Under the pieces are notes generated by a model. It had not been told where the DNA came from. It ran no database searches and saw nothing but the letters and a program-made list of their open reading frames with translations. Shown one piece after another: positions 1 to 9,097 of a stretch of 32,946 bases of DNA. Source of the stretch: Aporhodopirellula aestuarii (GTDB taxonomy: Bacteria; Planctomycetota; Planctomycetia; Pirellulales; Pirellulaceae); the NCBI RefSeq assembly GCF_023701485.1, contig NZ_JAMQBK010000100.1:1-32946 (forward strand), given 5' to 3'. Position 1 is the first letter of the stretch. Every line of letters starts with the position of its first letter. Made by a program: the position numbers and the translations under genes.

Positions 1-33
1 CTTCTATGTACCTGCTTAACCGGCAGTCGTGAA

Positions 34-127
34 CATGGCGGTTGGCCAAGTGATGCCGTGGTTTTCGATCTTCCGGGGGCATTGCCCCTGGCTTCGATGA
101 CAATGACCTTTGGCCAACATGCCGATG
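34..127. repeat. Imperfect palindromic element downstream of the DUF1559 gene
   Basis: The outer arms both contain TTGGCCAA (42-49 and 110-117) flanked by related bases (CATGGC on the left, GCCGATG on the right). The centre is a hairpin GGGGC-ATT-GCCCC (76-88), extended outward by TCGA on both sides with mismatches. It lies just beyond the stop of the minus-strand DUF1559 gene, so it could act as a 3' end structure or be a dispersed REP-like element. Only one copy is visible here. Confidence 0.45.
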
Positions 128-193
128 AAACGTGCGGCGAGCTTTCGCAAACTCCCCGGTCACACATTCGCAATCCACAACCAGACCGTGCCC

Positions 194-1183
194 TCACGGT
201 TTGGGCCGTTCACCACCACGGCGAGTAATCATCGACGCGAACAAGTAGGGTTCGATGCTCTCGGTGAACAAATTGACGGATCCGTCGGCCAGCAAAAAGT
301 ACGATCCTCCCACATGGAAACTGTGGAAACCGAAGCCTCTCGCATTGGTACAGTTGATCGCACAAGGCCCATCCTCGGGTGGCCAAAACAAGCCTTCACG
401 CTGGGAACCTTGAAACCAGTTCTCGCCGTTAACAAGGTCTCCCCAACCACCGCCGTTCACTCCGACGAGGTTTTGCGTCGCGATGACGTCAACCGTTCCG
501 GCGCTGAAGATCGTCGGTCCCCCGGTGCGTTCGCCCAGCATAAACGTGTGGGACAGCCCGTCGAGAATACCGGCGAAGTTTCCGTCATGTCCTCCGCCGA
601 ACACTTCACTGACAACTTGCAGCGCACCTTCACGTTCGATCGAGCCATCGATTCCAGCGTGCCTCATGTACTCGCCCGTGACACCGGTCGTCGGACAATA
701 GTCGATGGGAGCAATATTTGTCGCGGTGAAGGGCAGCCCCATCCCGGACGAGTCGAACGTATAGCGTCGTGAATCCGCATCCTCGGGCGTCGATGGGCAA
801 ACATAGCCCGTAACAACCGTCTGAATGACGGCAACGTTTCGCGGGCTGAGCTGATCGACGGCAACGACGTTTTGGTCGAACTGATCGAATAACGCCTGAT
901 TCTCCATAAACGGCAAAATCGTCACTGGCCACGACCGCCCGTTGAACGACTTAGGAGGCGTTTCGAACCACAATGCCCGCGGCAAGACGCGAAACGCGCT
1001 GTGGTAATTGTGAATGGCCAAGCCCATCTGCCGCATGTGGTTGCTGCATTGCATTCGGCGAGCCGCTTCACGCGCCGCCTGTACGGCCGGGATCAGCAGT
1101 CCAACCAATACCGCGATAATGGCGATCACGACCAACAATTCAACTAACGTGAACCCGGATCGTTGAGACTTGGAATTCGTCAT
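194..1183 (-). CDS. DUF1559 family protein with prepilin-type N-terminus
   Basis: The N-terminus carries a type IV pilin-like signal: a short basic leader, then G-FTLVELLVVIAIIAVL, with the conserved Glu at +5 after the presumed Gly10/Phe11 cleavage site, followed by the AREAARRMQCSNHMRQMG helix typical of DUF1559. The C-terminus has the family's HVGGSYFLLADGSV segment. It is about 329 aa, normal for this family, which is greatly expanded in planctomycetes and is presumed to form secreted pseudopilin-like surface proteins; the function is unknown. I start it at the ATG at 1183 because GAGGGG (1194-1199) sits 10 nt upstream; the in-frame TTG at 1201 overlaps that site. It is monocistronic as far as visible. 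Confidence 0.93.
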   Translation of the reverse strand: MTNSKSQRSGFTLVELLVVIAIIAVLVGLLIPAVQAAREAARRMQCSNHMRQMGLAIHNYHSAFRVLPRALWFETPPKSFNGRSWPVTILPFMENQALFDQFDQNVVAVDQLSPRNVAVIQTVVTGYVCPSTPEDADSRRYTFDSSGMGLPFTATNIAPIDYCPTTGVTGEYMRHAGIDGSIEREGALQVVSEVFGGGHDGNFAGILDGLSHTFMLGERTGGPTIFSAGTVDVIATQNLVGVNGGGWGDLVNGENWFQGSQREGLFWPPEDGPCAINCTNARGFGFHSFHVGGSYFLLADGSVNLFTESIEPYLFASMITRRGGERPKP

Positions 1184-1264
1184 TTTTGCGATGCCCCTCA
1201 AACAAGATGTATGATGTCGATTCTAGTAAACTTTTCAACACGTTTGCAATTTGAATTCATTTGC

Positions 1265-4200
1265 TCATTGCTCTGTCAACGAGATCAGATGCAATCGAGA
1301 TTCTGAATCTGACCGGTAGGCAGTCGGGTCTCCATCGCTAAAAACCAACATTCCGGTTTCTTCCGAGATCGAGATGTTCATGATTGCACGTTTGCGGGAC
1401 AATGGCGAAACGGTCCCAAGGAGCCTCAGATTAGATGCGTTCCAGATCCCGATTTCGCCTGTCTGGCTTCCAGACAGTATCGTTTTGCCGTCGGGGGACA
1501 TCACCATCGAAAGAATTTGATAGTGGCGCTCTTGTGTTCCAACGTCTGAACGCCACTGACGCGAAACTTGCTTGCGTCGCCCGCGACTGTCAATTGCATA
1601 GATTCGCCCCTCCATCGTCCCAATCAAAATGCGATCTTCTTTCGGATCCGAGCAACTGGCACGAACGAAGTCCAACCCTGGGCCGAGCGTTGTTTCTGAA
1701 AAATCACCCAGGCGATATTTGCAGAACGAATCACCCATCAACAGAAGGTCCTCGTCACTGGTCAACGCAATGTCTGCCGCCTGTCGCCGCAAATGGACCT
1801 TGGCATCGGGAATGAACGACGGTGTGCCGTCTCGCTCGTCAACTTCTATCACCAAAGTATAGATATGATTTTTCCCGGTACTTACGATCAATCGATCTTG
1901 CGAGCTATTTACAAGGATGTCCCTGACAGTCCAGGTTGTGGGCGCATCCAGTCTCGGCAATTCGAACAAGCGTCGCTTTCCCGCCGCCTCTTTTACGAAA
2001 ACACGCCCGTCCGCGTATCCTACAAAGAGCCATCGACGCCCCTGATGGTAGAAGAGCACCGTACCCCACGTATCGCGGGCGGGCATTTCCTCTACCGTCG
2101 TTCCCCGTTCCACGTCGATGCTATATACCGAACCATCACTACGCATCGCGAATACCGACTTGCCGTCGGCACTCACCGCTGAATCGACCGCTTTCCAATC
2201 TTCCTGTGGAAACAACGGATTGCATTGGTCGACAACGCACGCTGCCTGATCCCCAGACGGCATGCTCTTAAGCGTTGTGACCGCGAGCATGCCGTCAATT
2301 CCACCGCTGAATACTTTGGAATTGGAAGCGACGTCGATCGCCGACACTGCTCCCCGGTGCCGGACCTCGTATTGGATTGGCTCGGTGTGACAAACGCATG
2401 GCATCGATTCATTCGGTGAGATACAAGCCTGTTTGTCTCGCTCGATATCGGCGAGCTTCCAAACGGCAATGCCTCCAACAGTTGTCCCGGCGACCAAATA
2501 CTCATCGTCCTCGCTAATCGCCAAACAAGTGAGCAAGCCTCGCTGAAAATCAATGTCATAGCGTGTCTGTGAATCGCCATCGCGTTCGTATACAACGACA
2601 CTGGATAAATTATAATGGATACAGAAACACTTCTTAGAATCCTTTGTTATCGCCAGACTGGTGGGAGCCCACCCCGTAGGCTTGTTTAGGAAATGGCGAG
2701 CCTCATAAGAATTGAAATCAACTGCATGAATTTCTGATAGATTCGGAACGATGATGAGCTCACCCTCCGTGCTAACCAACAGATTTTCGTTGCGACGTTC
2801 CGCAGGAATTTTGAATCGTTGCGAGGAATCTTCGATCGTGATCAGCTGGATCGGCTCATATCGACAACCGACCGCAATTTGTTTGGAATCGGGAGAAAAG
2901 GCGAGCGACTCGACCGTCGAATCGAAACCGGTGAACGATCTGGCAACCTTCAGTTCGTCGCTCGCGGCGTTGGACACGTCAATCATTTCTACCGAGGAAA
3001 TGCCTGACCATGAAACGATGCTTGCCGACCTGCTCTTTCCGACGGCCAACCATTTGCCATCAGGCGATGCCGCCAACGCGTGGATCTGAACCGTTCCGCC
3101 AATGCCCAAAACACCCTGCTGAGGCAACTGCAACGAATTGATCAATCGACCGTCGCTGAGATCATGGATGTGAAGCCAGCCCTTCAGAGAAGTCGATACC
3201 ACCCAATTACGTTTAGGAATAACGACCACCTCGGTTACTTGCGACGGCATTTCGGACGCAGGTAATTCCAAAGACCTCCAGCCTTGTCGAGCAAAGGTCT
3301 TGAGCAGTCGCCAGTCATAACGCGACTGGACGCGTTCGGCACCGCTGTAGTCAACGATCTCCTCTGCAATCTGCAGCGAATTGGCGGAGTCTCCCGCCGC
3401 AACAGCAGCGAATGCTTGTCGTAGGTCAGACTGATAGGCAACCTCGAGGGCGGCCCTTTCGCTCGCTTCCGCCTTGATCCGTTCGCGTTCCGCCTCGTGA
3501 AGGGCAACACTCGCCCGGTGCTCTGCCTCGACCGCGAGCCCTTCGTTTCTCGACGCGATCAAAATTGCCGTCGCGAGCACTTCGCTCTGGCGACGAAGAC
3601 TTCGGTTGCTCCACGCGAACGTGACCGCCGCAATTGTCGACATCAACAGCAACCCAACGACCAACGCGGACTCAACGGGCGAACGACGCAGAAATTGAAA
3701 CGCCCGCTCGGCACGCCCCTGCGGACGCGCCCAGATTGGAAACCCCTCGGAATAACGTTCCAGGTCGTCGCACAAGTCTTGAATCGATTCGTATCGTTTG
3801 GCCGGATCACGCTCCAAACACTTCATGCAAATTGCGTCGAGATCCCGATGAATCTTTGGGTTTCGCTCACGCAGCGGTATCGCCTCCGACTGCGCCATCA
3901 ACTCGATCAATTCGATGGGGTGCTTCGCCTTGAACGGAACGCATCCGGCAAGCATTTGGTAGATCACCACTCCCAACGAGTAGACGTCGCCGAGCTTGAG
4001 TTCCGGGACCGCACCTCCCACAGGACCTTCACGCGTCAACTGTTCCGGAGCGATGTAGGTGAGCGTTCCGACAAGATGATTGCCCTCGTGCGATTGAATC
4101 GAATCGAGAATGTCACGCACCAAACCGAAGTCAGTCAACCTCGGCGTGAACGGCAAACTTTCCGATCGGTCTAGCCAGTCAAATAAATCGGCGGAGTCCG

Positions 4201-4864
4201 GGGTTCGAGCAGATGACTCAGCGATTGCTTTCGGGTTCGGCCGAAACGGATCGGGTACCAATAAAACGTTACTGGGTTTGATGTCTCGGTGAACAAACCC
4301 ACGACGGTGAGCATGCGAAAGTGCCTGAGCGAGCTTAATCGCGATCTCGACTGCCCAAGTAGGCTCGATGCCGTCCGGATGTTTTGTAATGAATTGCCGG
4401 AGGGTCGGTCCCGGACAGAGTTCCGACACGAGGTAAATACACTCGCCGTCCTCAATGATCTCGTAGAGAGGCACGAGATACGGGTGGCTCATCTTTGCCG
4501 TCGCCCGAGCCTCGTGTAATCGCCGCTCGTCATTCGCCCGCGATCCACGCAGACGCGAGATCGCTTTGATGGCGACGTCTCGCTCGAGCACTGAATCGTA
4601 AGCGCGGTGCACGACACCAAAACCGCCTCGACCGAGTTCCTCCTTGATAACGAACCTGGCGACTTGCGATGGCACCGTCGGAATCGGACGGTCTGCACGA
4701 CAGGTGTCATTCGACCGAGTGCTATTGTCGGGAGATCCATCCTCGTAATGCACCGGTCCCGAGGGATCGCCTTCCAGAAGCTCATCGCCGATCAATGAGC
4801 GGATACTCAGATGTTCGTCTTGACTGTCGTCCCACGGCTGCGGGTAGGCGTCATCGAGTGTCAT
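1265..4864 (-). CDS. Transmembrane serine/threonine protein kinase with WD40-like sensor region
   Basis: Numbering from the ATG at 4864 (1199 aa), the N-terminal ~75 residues are acidic and low in structure, followed by a complete Hanks-type kinase domain: glycine loop GRGGFGVV (about 78-85), catalytic Lys in VAIK (100), HRDIKPSN (192-199), DFG (245-247) and APE (272-274). All catalytic residues are present, so it should be active. A single transmembrane helix follows (about 398-418), then a charged Ala/Glu/Arg-rich stretch likely to be coiled coil, then ~700 residues with repeated SPDGK/SEDDE...G..IAVW patterns, read as degenerate WD40 or beta-propeller blades. This kinase-TM-WD40 layout is common in planctomycetes. 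The signal and targets are unknown. The longer frame back to 4939 adds 25 residues without family support. No clear Shine-Dalgarno is seen. Confidence 0.93.
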   Translation of the reverse strand: MTLDDAYPQPWDDSQDEHLSIRSLIGDELLEGDPSGPVHYEDGSPDNSTRSNDTCRADRPIPTVPSQVARFVIKEELGRGGFGVVHRAYDSVLERDVAIKAISRLRGSRANDERRLHEARATAKMSHPYLVPLYEIIEDGECIYLVSELCPGPTLRQFITKHPDGIEPTWAVEIAIKLAQALSHAHRRGFVHRDIKPSNVLLVPDPFRPNPKAIAESSARTPDSADLFDWLDRSESLPFTPRLTDFGLVRDILDSIQSHEGNHLVGTLTYIAPEQLTREGPVGGAVPELKLGDVYSLGVVIYQMLAGCVPFKAKHPIELIELMAQSEAIPLRERNPKIHRDLDAICMKCLERDPAKRYESIQDLCDDLERYSEGFPIWARPQGRAERAFQFLRRSPVESALVVGLLLMSTIAAVTFAWSNRSLRRQSEVLATAILIASRNEGLAVEAEHRASVALHEAERERIKAEASERAALEVAYQSDLRQAFAAVAAGDSANSLQIAEEIVDYSGAERVQSRYDWRLLKTFARQGWRSLELPASEMPSQVTEVVVIPKRNWVVSTSLKGWLHIHDLSDGRLINSLQLPQQGVLGIGGTVQIHALAASPDGKWLAVGKSRSASIVSWSGISSVEMIDVSNAASDELKVARSFTGFDSTVESLAFSPDSKQIAVGCRYEPIQLITIEDSSQRFKIPAERRNENLLVSTEGELIIVPNLSEIHAVDFNSYEARHFLNKPTGWAPTSLAITKDSKKCFCIHYNLSSVVVYERDGDSQTRYDIDFQRGLLTCLAISEDDEYLVAGTTVGGIAVWKLADIERDKQACISPNESMPCVCHTEPIQYEVRHRGAVSAIDVASNSKVFSGGIDGMLAVTTLKSMPSGDQAACVVDQCNPLFPQEDWKAVDSAVSADGKSVFAMRSDGSVYSIDVERGTTVEEMPARDTWGTVLFYHQGRRWLFVGYADGRVFVKEAAGKRRLFELPRLDAPTTWTVRDILVNSSQDRLIVSTGKNHIYTLVIEVDERDGTPSFIPDAKVHLRRQAADIALTSDEDLLLMGDSFCKYRLGDFSETTLGPGLDFVRASCSDPKEDRILIGTMEGRIYAIDSRGRRKQVSRQWRSDVGTQERHYQILSMVMSPDGKTILSGSQTGEIGIWNASNLRLLGTVSPLSRKRAIMNISISEETGMLVFSDGDPTAYRSDSESRLHLISLTEQ

Positions 4865-5209
4865 CCGGACAACACTTGTAAAAAGGGCTGCGGTTCTCCC
4901 TGCGATAATGTGCGGTGCGTCCGCCGCGCGTCCATACACCCCCCAGACGCAGTTCTACGGCGATTGTCCGACCAAAACGACCTCACGTTCACGCGAATGA
5001 GCGCATCTCGATTGGATGGCACCGCCAAGCTGAAATCTTCGAACATACCGCCCATTTCGAAAGATCAATGCGTACGATTGTTGTTGGGGAACTCAAACGC
5101 GCCGCGTACTGTTACGCATTCGAGCCAATTCGCGTCTCGCACGCCTGCGAAACGTCCTACCGGCACACCGAATCGCCCTGTCGTTCTCATAGAGAAACAG
5201 GACACTTAG

Positions 5210-5232
5210 GGGGCGAGTGGGTGCACTGCCCC
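5210..5232. other. Stem-loop in intergenic region
   Basis: GGGGC(G)AGTG (5210-5219) can pair with CACTGCCCC (5224-5232) around a GGTG loop, giving nine pairs with one bulged G. No T-run follows on either strand, so it is not a standard intrinsic terminator. The role is unknown. Confidence 0.35.
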
Positions 5233-5448
5233 ACTATAGCGACCAGCCAGGCATTGTCTACAATCGGCTTGCTAAGGTCTGACAAGCCCCCGCTGAGTTC
5301 CTTTTTTCGAACCGAACCATTCCATTCGCAGCCATTTTTTTTCCCGGCAAGACAGTCAACCTGACGAAAATTCGGCCCTTCTTGGCGTTTCTGACGCCAT
5401 AAGCAATCAGCACAAACGGGCCACCAATTTTTTCGGAGTTTTAAGCTA

Positions 5449-5468
5449 ACGCTCTCGGTTCAGAGCGT
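5449..5468. other. Perfect 7-bp stem-loop
   Basis: ACGCTCT (5449-5455) and AGAGCGT (5462-5468) form a perfect stem around a CGGTTC loop. It lies in the gene-free stretch between the kinase and uvrB, about 260 bp beyond the uvrB stop. No T-tract follows on either strand. It could belong to a dispersed repeat or an untranslated RNA structure. Confidence 0.35.
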
Positions 5469-5708
5469 CCCACGCGGAAGAAAAGGCGTTTGAGCAGCCC
5501 CTCGACTGCTCGAGATAACCGGCTTCATCGAAAGTAAAAACTCGGTTGCGGCGCATCATTTCGAAATGCGTCCACTGCCCCGGCAATCCTACCGCTTGCT
5601 TGGCCCGGTCTGCGAAAAGCGTCGCACACCTTAATCAGCGAGAGGAGCCAACGATGACGCGATATTTTGCACTAAATTGATTGACTCAGTCGGCGGTTAA
5701 CAACGTAT

Positions 5709-5725
5709 GACTTGCAAAGCAAGTC
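5709..5725 (-). terminator. Hairpin just after uvrB, possible terminator
   Basis: GACTTGC-AAA-GCAAGTC (5709-5725) is a perfect 7-bp stem with a 3-nt loop, beginning 7 nt after the uvrB stop codon in the direction of transcription. Position favours a terminator or an mRNA 3' end structure. The absence of a U-tract after it makes strictly intrinsic termination doubtful. Confidence 0.45.
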
Positions 5726-5732
5726 TTGGCGA

Positions 5733-7859
5733 TCACCCCCGTTTAGGACGCGGTATCTTGGCTCGATTGGGATTGATCCCCTTTTGCTTTTTCCCGGCGC
5801 GGCGTCCTTGGCCACGGCCACCCGAACTCGGTTTATCAGGCGGCAGTTCGATGTCCGAGAGCGGTTTGCCGATGTTATCACGTAACTGCACAACGCGATC
5901 TCGCAATCGAGCCGCCCGTTCGAATTCGAGGTCTTCGGCTGCGGAGAGCATCTCCCGCTCAAGCGCCTCGACGTATTCCAACGTGATGTACGTGATCTTG
6001 CTTTCGGCCGTCGCCTGCCGTTCCACCTCGGAATGTTTCGCCGCGTCAGATTCGATGCCCGATCGGATTGATTTGAAAATTGTCTTGGGAACGATGCCGT
6101 GCTCGTCGTTGTACTTCTTCTGAATCTCGCGTCGACGCTCGGTTTCCTCGATCGCCATTTGCATCGAGTCAGTCATCTTATCGGCATACAGAAAAACGCG
6201 AGAGTTGGCATTCCGTGCGGCACGCCCGATCGTTTGGATCAGACTCGTTTCGCTGCGTAGAAACCCTTCTTTATCCGCGTCCAGAATCGCCACCAGCGAA
6301 ACTTCGGGTAAGTCGAGACCTTCCCTCAACAGGTTCACCCCGACGAGACAATCGAATTGACCGGTCCGCAATTCCTGCAGCAGATCGACTCGTTCAAACG
6401 CGTTGAGTTCACTATGCAACCAACGACACCGAACCGCTTGTTCTTGAAAATAGTTCGAAAGGTCTTCGGCGAGCCGCTTGGTCAGCGCCGTCACAAGCAC
6501 GCGTTCGTTGCGGGCGGCGCGGATCCGGACTTCGTCGAGCAAGTGGTTGACCTGCCCCCGTGCCGGGACCACTTCGACAATCGGATCGAGCAACCCTGTC
6601 GGACGAATGATTTGCTCGACCACTTCGCCACCGGTGCGTTCGAGTTCATAGTTGCTCGGCGTTGCACTGACAAAACAAATCTGCCCGGTCCGCTCCTCCC
6701 ATTCGTCGAATTTGAGAGGCCGGTTGTCCAACGCACTGGGCAATCGAAAACCGTGCTGGACGAGCGTCATCTTGCGACTGCGGTCACCAGCATACATCGC
6801 GCGGACTTGCGGCACGGTCACGTGTGACTCATCCACAAACGTCACCATGTCTTTCGGGAAAAACTCATACAACGTGTCCGGCGTCGCCCCCGGGGGTTTG
6901 CCTGACAAAGGCCGCGAGTAGTTTTCGATTCCCGGGCAATGCCCCACCTCAGCCAACATTTCGAGATCGAACTTCGTTCTCGCCGATAACCGCTGAGCCT
7001 CGAGCAGTTTGCCTTGGCTCTGAAACACTTCGAGTTGCTCGGCAAGCTCGGCACGCAGCGACTTGAGTGCCGCTTGGATGCGATCCTCCGGCATGACGAA
7101 GTGTTTCGCCGGATAGATGTAGAGGTCGTCAACGGTTTTAATCGTTTCGCCGGTGAGCGGTTTGATCAGCGAAATCCGCTCGATCTCGTCGCCCCACATT
7201 TCGATACGGAAGGCGAACTCCTCGTAAGTCGGCCAAACTTCGATCGAGTCGCCGCGGACGCGAAATTTGCCACGCTCAAAAGCAAAATCATTGCGGTCGT
7301 ATTGAACGTCAACAAGCTTCAACAACAAATGATCGCGCCGGGTCGTCTCACCTCGATGTATATCGATGACGAGTTCTTTGTAATCCTTCGGCGAACCGAG
7401 CCCGTAGATACTGCTGACCGACGCGACGATCACCACGTCCCGGCGGCTGACCAAAGAACTCGTCGTTGCCAACCGCAAACGATCGATCTCTTCATTGATC
7501 GAGGAGTCCTTTTCGATATAGACGTCCCGCTGCGGGATATAGGCTTCGGGTTGGTAATAGTCGTAATAGCTGACGAAGTAGTGGACCGCGTTGTTGGGAA
7601 AGAACTCCTTGAACTCGCCGTACAACTGTGCCGCGAGTGTTTTGTTGTGACTGAGAACCAACGCCGGCCGGCCCAGGTTCGCGATCACGTTGGCCATCGT
7701 GTACGTCTTCCCGGTTCCCGTCGCACCGAGCAGCGTCTGGGCTGGTTTGCCGGACAGGAATCCTGCGGTCAATTTTTCGATCGCGACGGGCTGGTCACCC
7801 GATGGTGGAAAAGGTTGATTGAGATCGAATTTTGCAGCTGGGAGTGTGGGCATATTCAT
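5733..7859 (-). CDS. uvrB: UvrABC system protein B (excinuclease ABC subunit B)
   Basis: UvrB is the damage-verifying helicase-like subunit of bacterial nucleotide excision repair; UvrA loads it on DNA and it recruits UvrC for incision. The 708-aa protein has the Walker A motif GATGTGKT (45-52), the beta-hairpin sequence YYDYYQPEAYIPQRD that clamps DNA, the helicase Asp-Glu box in FVDESHVTVPQ, the motif V/VI region with GRAARN, and a C-terminal UVR domain (EREMLSAAEDLEFERAARLR) that contacts UvrC. It is slightly longer than E. coli UvrB (673 aa) owing to a Gly/Lys/Arg-rich basic tail of ~35 residues. Two ATGs (7859, 7853) are possible starts; neither has an obvious Shine-Dalgarno. It appears monocistronic and about 56 bp from the next minus-strand gene's stop. 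Confidence 0.98.
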   Translation of the reverse strand: MNMPTLPAAKFDLNQPFPPSGDQPVAIEKLTAGFLSGKPAQTLLGATGTGKTYTMANVIANLGRPALVLSHNKTLAAQLYGEFKEFFPNNAVHYFVSYYDYYQPEAYIPQRDVYIEKDSSINEEIDRLRLATTSSLVSRRDVVIVASVSSIYGLGSPKDYKELVIDIHRGETTRRDHLLLKLVDVQYDRNDFAFERGKFRVRGDSIEVWPTYEEFAFRIEMWGDEIERISLIKPLTGETIKTVDDLYIYPAKHFVMPEDRIQAALKSLRAELAEQLEVFQSQGKLLEAQRLSARTKFDLEMLAEVGHCPGIENYSRPLSGKPPGATPDTLYEFFPKDMVTFVDESHVTVPQVRAMYAGDRSRKMTLVQHGFRLPSALDNRPLKFDEWEERTGQICFVSATPSNYELERTGGEVVEQIIRPTGLLDPIVEVVPARGQVNHLLDEVRIRAARNERVLVTALTKRLAEDLSNYFQEQAVRCRWLHSELNAFERVDLLQELRTGQFDCLVGVNLLREGLDLPEVSLVAILDADKEGFLRSETSLIQTIGRAARNANSRVFLYADKMTDSMQMAIEETERRREIQKKYNDEHGIVPKTIFKSIRSGIESDAAKHSEVERQATAESKITYITLEYVEALEREMLSAAEDLEFERAARLRDRVVQLRDNIGKPLSDIELPPDKPSSGGRGQGRRAGKKQKGINPNRAKIPRPKRG

Positions 7860-7915
7860 TTGAGTGAGTTTAACGCCGGTCGAGATTTTGTGTAACGCAG
7901 CCGCTTCGACGCCGC

Positions 7916-8872
7916 CTACAAGATGTCACGCAGTCCTTCGACAAAGCTCGGGTAGCGCAGCGTCGGTAAGAGGTCACGTTTGAATTGGCGGTTCCAAATC
8001 CGTTTGTCCGTTTCGCTGCGAAAACGCACGCCCGAATCCGCGGCCGGGTCGATAAACTCAGGCGGCTTCGATCGAGTTTGTCGGGCGATCTCTTCGTAAA
8101 ACCGCCGACGTACGACCGGGCGATCATCGCTGACAACGTACAAGCGTTCCCGCCGCGGTTGGGAATACTCACTCAAGAACGGATTGGGCGGCGTTCGCGA
8201 GAACGCGGCGATGACTGCGGCGGCGGCGTCGTCGACATGAATCAGATTCAAATGACCGTCTGGCGGCGACGCGATCGGCCTTCCGGCGCGGACATCCGCT
8301 GCCCGAGGCACTCGCCCAGGACCGTAGATTCCCGACAACCGCAGGATCGTCCACGGGGAATGTCCAAGACGGGCACGCATTTTTGCTTCGGCCTGCAAAT
8401 GAGCCCGCCCGCCGTCGCGAGTCGGATGCGTCGGCGACCGCTCGTCGACCCAAACACCGCCGATCTGGTGATAAACACCCGTCGTGCTGATGTAGCAAAC
8501 GTCTGGCACCGGACAACCCAAACGCTGGGGTAGCGAGCAGAACGATCGCAACAAGCGAGATAATCCGTCCACTTGGGAGACAAACCGATCCACCGAGCTG
8601 GTTCGATCGTAACTGACTGAAACCAGCACGCGATCGACTTTTCGGCGTTCGATGACCTCCAGAATTGCTTGCAAATCGCGAGAATCGTTCCAATCGAACC
8701 GCACCGGGTGAAATTCTTGATTCGCAATTTTGGCGAGTTGGGTTCGGCTCGTCGCCGCTACGGACCACCCAGCCGCTCGAGCTTGCCACCCCACTCGCGT
8801 GCCCAAATAGCCGCACCCGATGATCAGCAGGCTGGGGGTGGAAGGCGGATAATTTGTGTTTTTTACGTTCAC
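7916..8872 (-). CDS. NAD(P)-binding SDR/epimerase family protein, YeeZ-like
   Basis: An extended short-chain dehydrogenase fold is indicated by the N-terminal nucleotide-binding motif LLIIGCGYLGTRV, a TSRT segment after beta-2, the ISTTGVY strand, and ILRLSGIYGPGR, as in atypical SDRs of the YeeZ group. The usual YxxxK catalytic pair is not clear (GRAHLQAEAKMRAR occupies that region), so oxidoreductase chemistry is uncertain. I choose the GTG at 8872 (318 aa, beginning VNVKNTNY) because it places the Rossmann motif near the N-terminus as in homologues. The longer ATG frame to 9073 would add an Arg/Ser-rich extension without family resemblance and would run through the promoter region of the divergent protease operon. 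The substrate is unknown. Confidence 0.82.
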   Translation of the reverse strand: MNVKNTNYPPSTPSLLIIGCGYLGTRVGWQARAAGWSVAATSRTQLAKIANQEFHPVRFDWNDSRDLQAILEVIERRKVDRVLVSVSYDRTSSVDRFVSQVDGLSRLLRSFCSLPQRLGCPVPDVCYISTTGVYHQIGGVWVDERSPTHPTRDGGRAHLQAEAKMRARLGHSPWTILRLSGIYGPGRVPRAADVRAGRPIASPPDGHLNLIHVDDAAAAVIAAFSRTPPNPFLSEYSQPRRERLYVVSDDRPVVRRRFYEEIARQTRSKPPEFIDPAADSGVRFRSETDKRIWNRQFKRDLLPTLRYPSFVEGLRDIL

Positions 8873-9083
8873 GAGGCAAAGATGTCGTCGAGGGATGGGT
8901 GCGGAAAGGGTCCCAGCGTAGCCGGCCGCAGACCGTAGCCGGGATGCGGTAAAAAGGGATGTGGCGGGACGCCAGGAGGCTCGCAAAAAGGTGGGCGATT
9001 TCTGGTCAACAGGGTACAATAAGGACCGGCCCAGAGCAGGGACTTCTGTTGAGATTGAACCCAGCGATGACAATCACGAATAT

Positions 9084-9089
9084 GAGGGG
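9084..9089 (+). promoter_or_regulatory. Ribosome binding site deciding the TTG start of the protease
   Basis: GAGGGG lies 8 nt before the TTG at 9098. It is a strong Shine-Dalgarno by the standard of this window and supports TTG initiation for the first gene of the protease operon. Confidence 0.7.
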
Positions 9090-9097
9090 CAGTTAGT

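Larger units (their letters stand above)
4865..5732. other. Long intergenic region with hairpins, no convincing gene
   Basis: About 870 bp separate the kinase start from the uvrB stop. Open frames on the plus strand here (for example 4915-5364) have Arg/His/Pro/Thr-rich translations with no recognisable domain and look like chance frames. The region holds at least three stem-loops, listed separately. It must contain the kinase promoter near 4865-5000; no confident -35/-10 pair can be named. A small RNA is possible but not shown. Confidence 0.6.

Noticed and set aside
9..20. 12-base match between the window start (GTACCTGCTTAA) and the reverse complement near 32841-32852
   Set aside because: A 12-base inverted match is expected many times by chance in 33 kb and does not extend further.
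110..772. 220-codon plus-strand frame opposite the first DUF1559 gene
   Set aside because: Antisense shadow of a recognised DUF1559 gene with no family features of its own.
7014..7895. Long open frame of 293 codons on the plus strand opposite uvrB
   Set aside because: It is fully antisense to an unmistakable uvrB gene, its translation has no domain, and its length is explained by the GC-rich coding strand.
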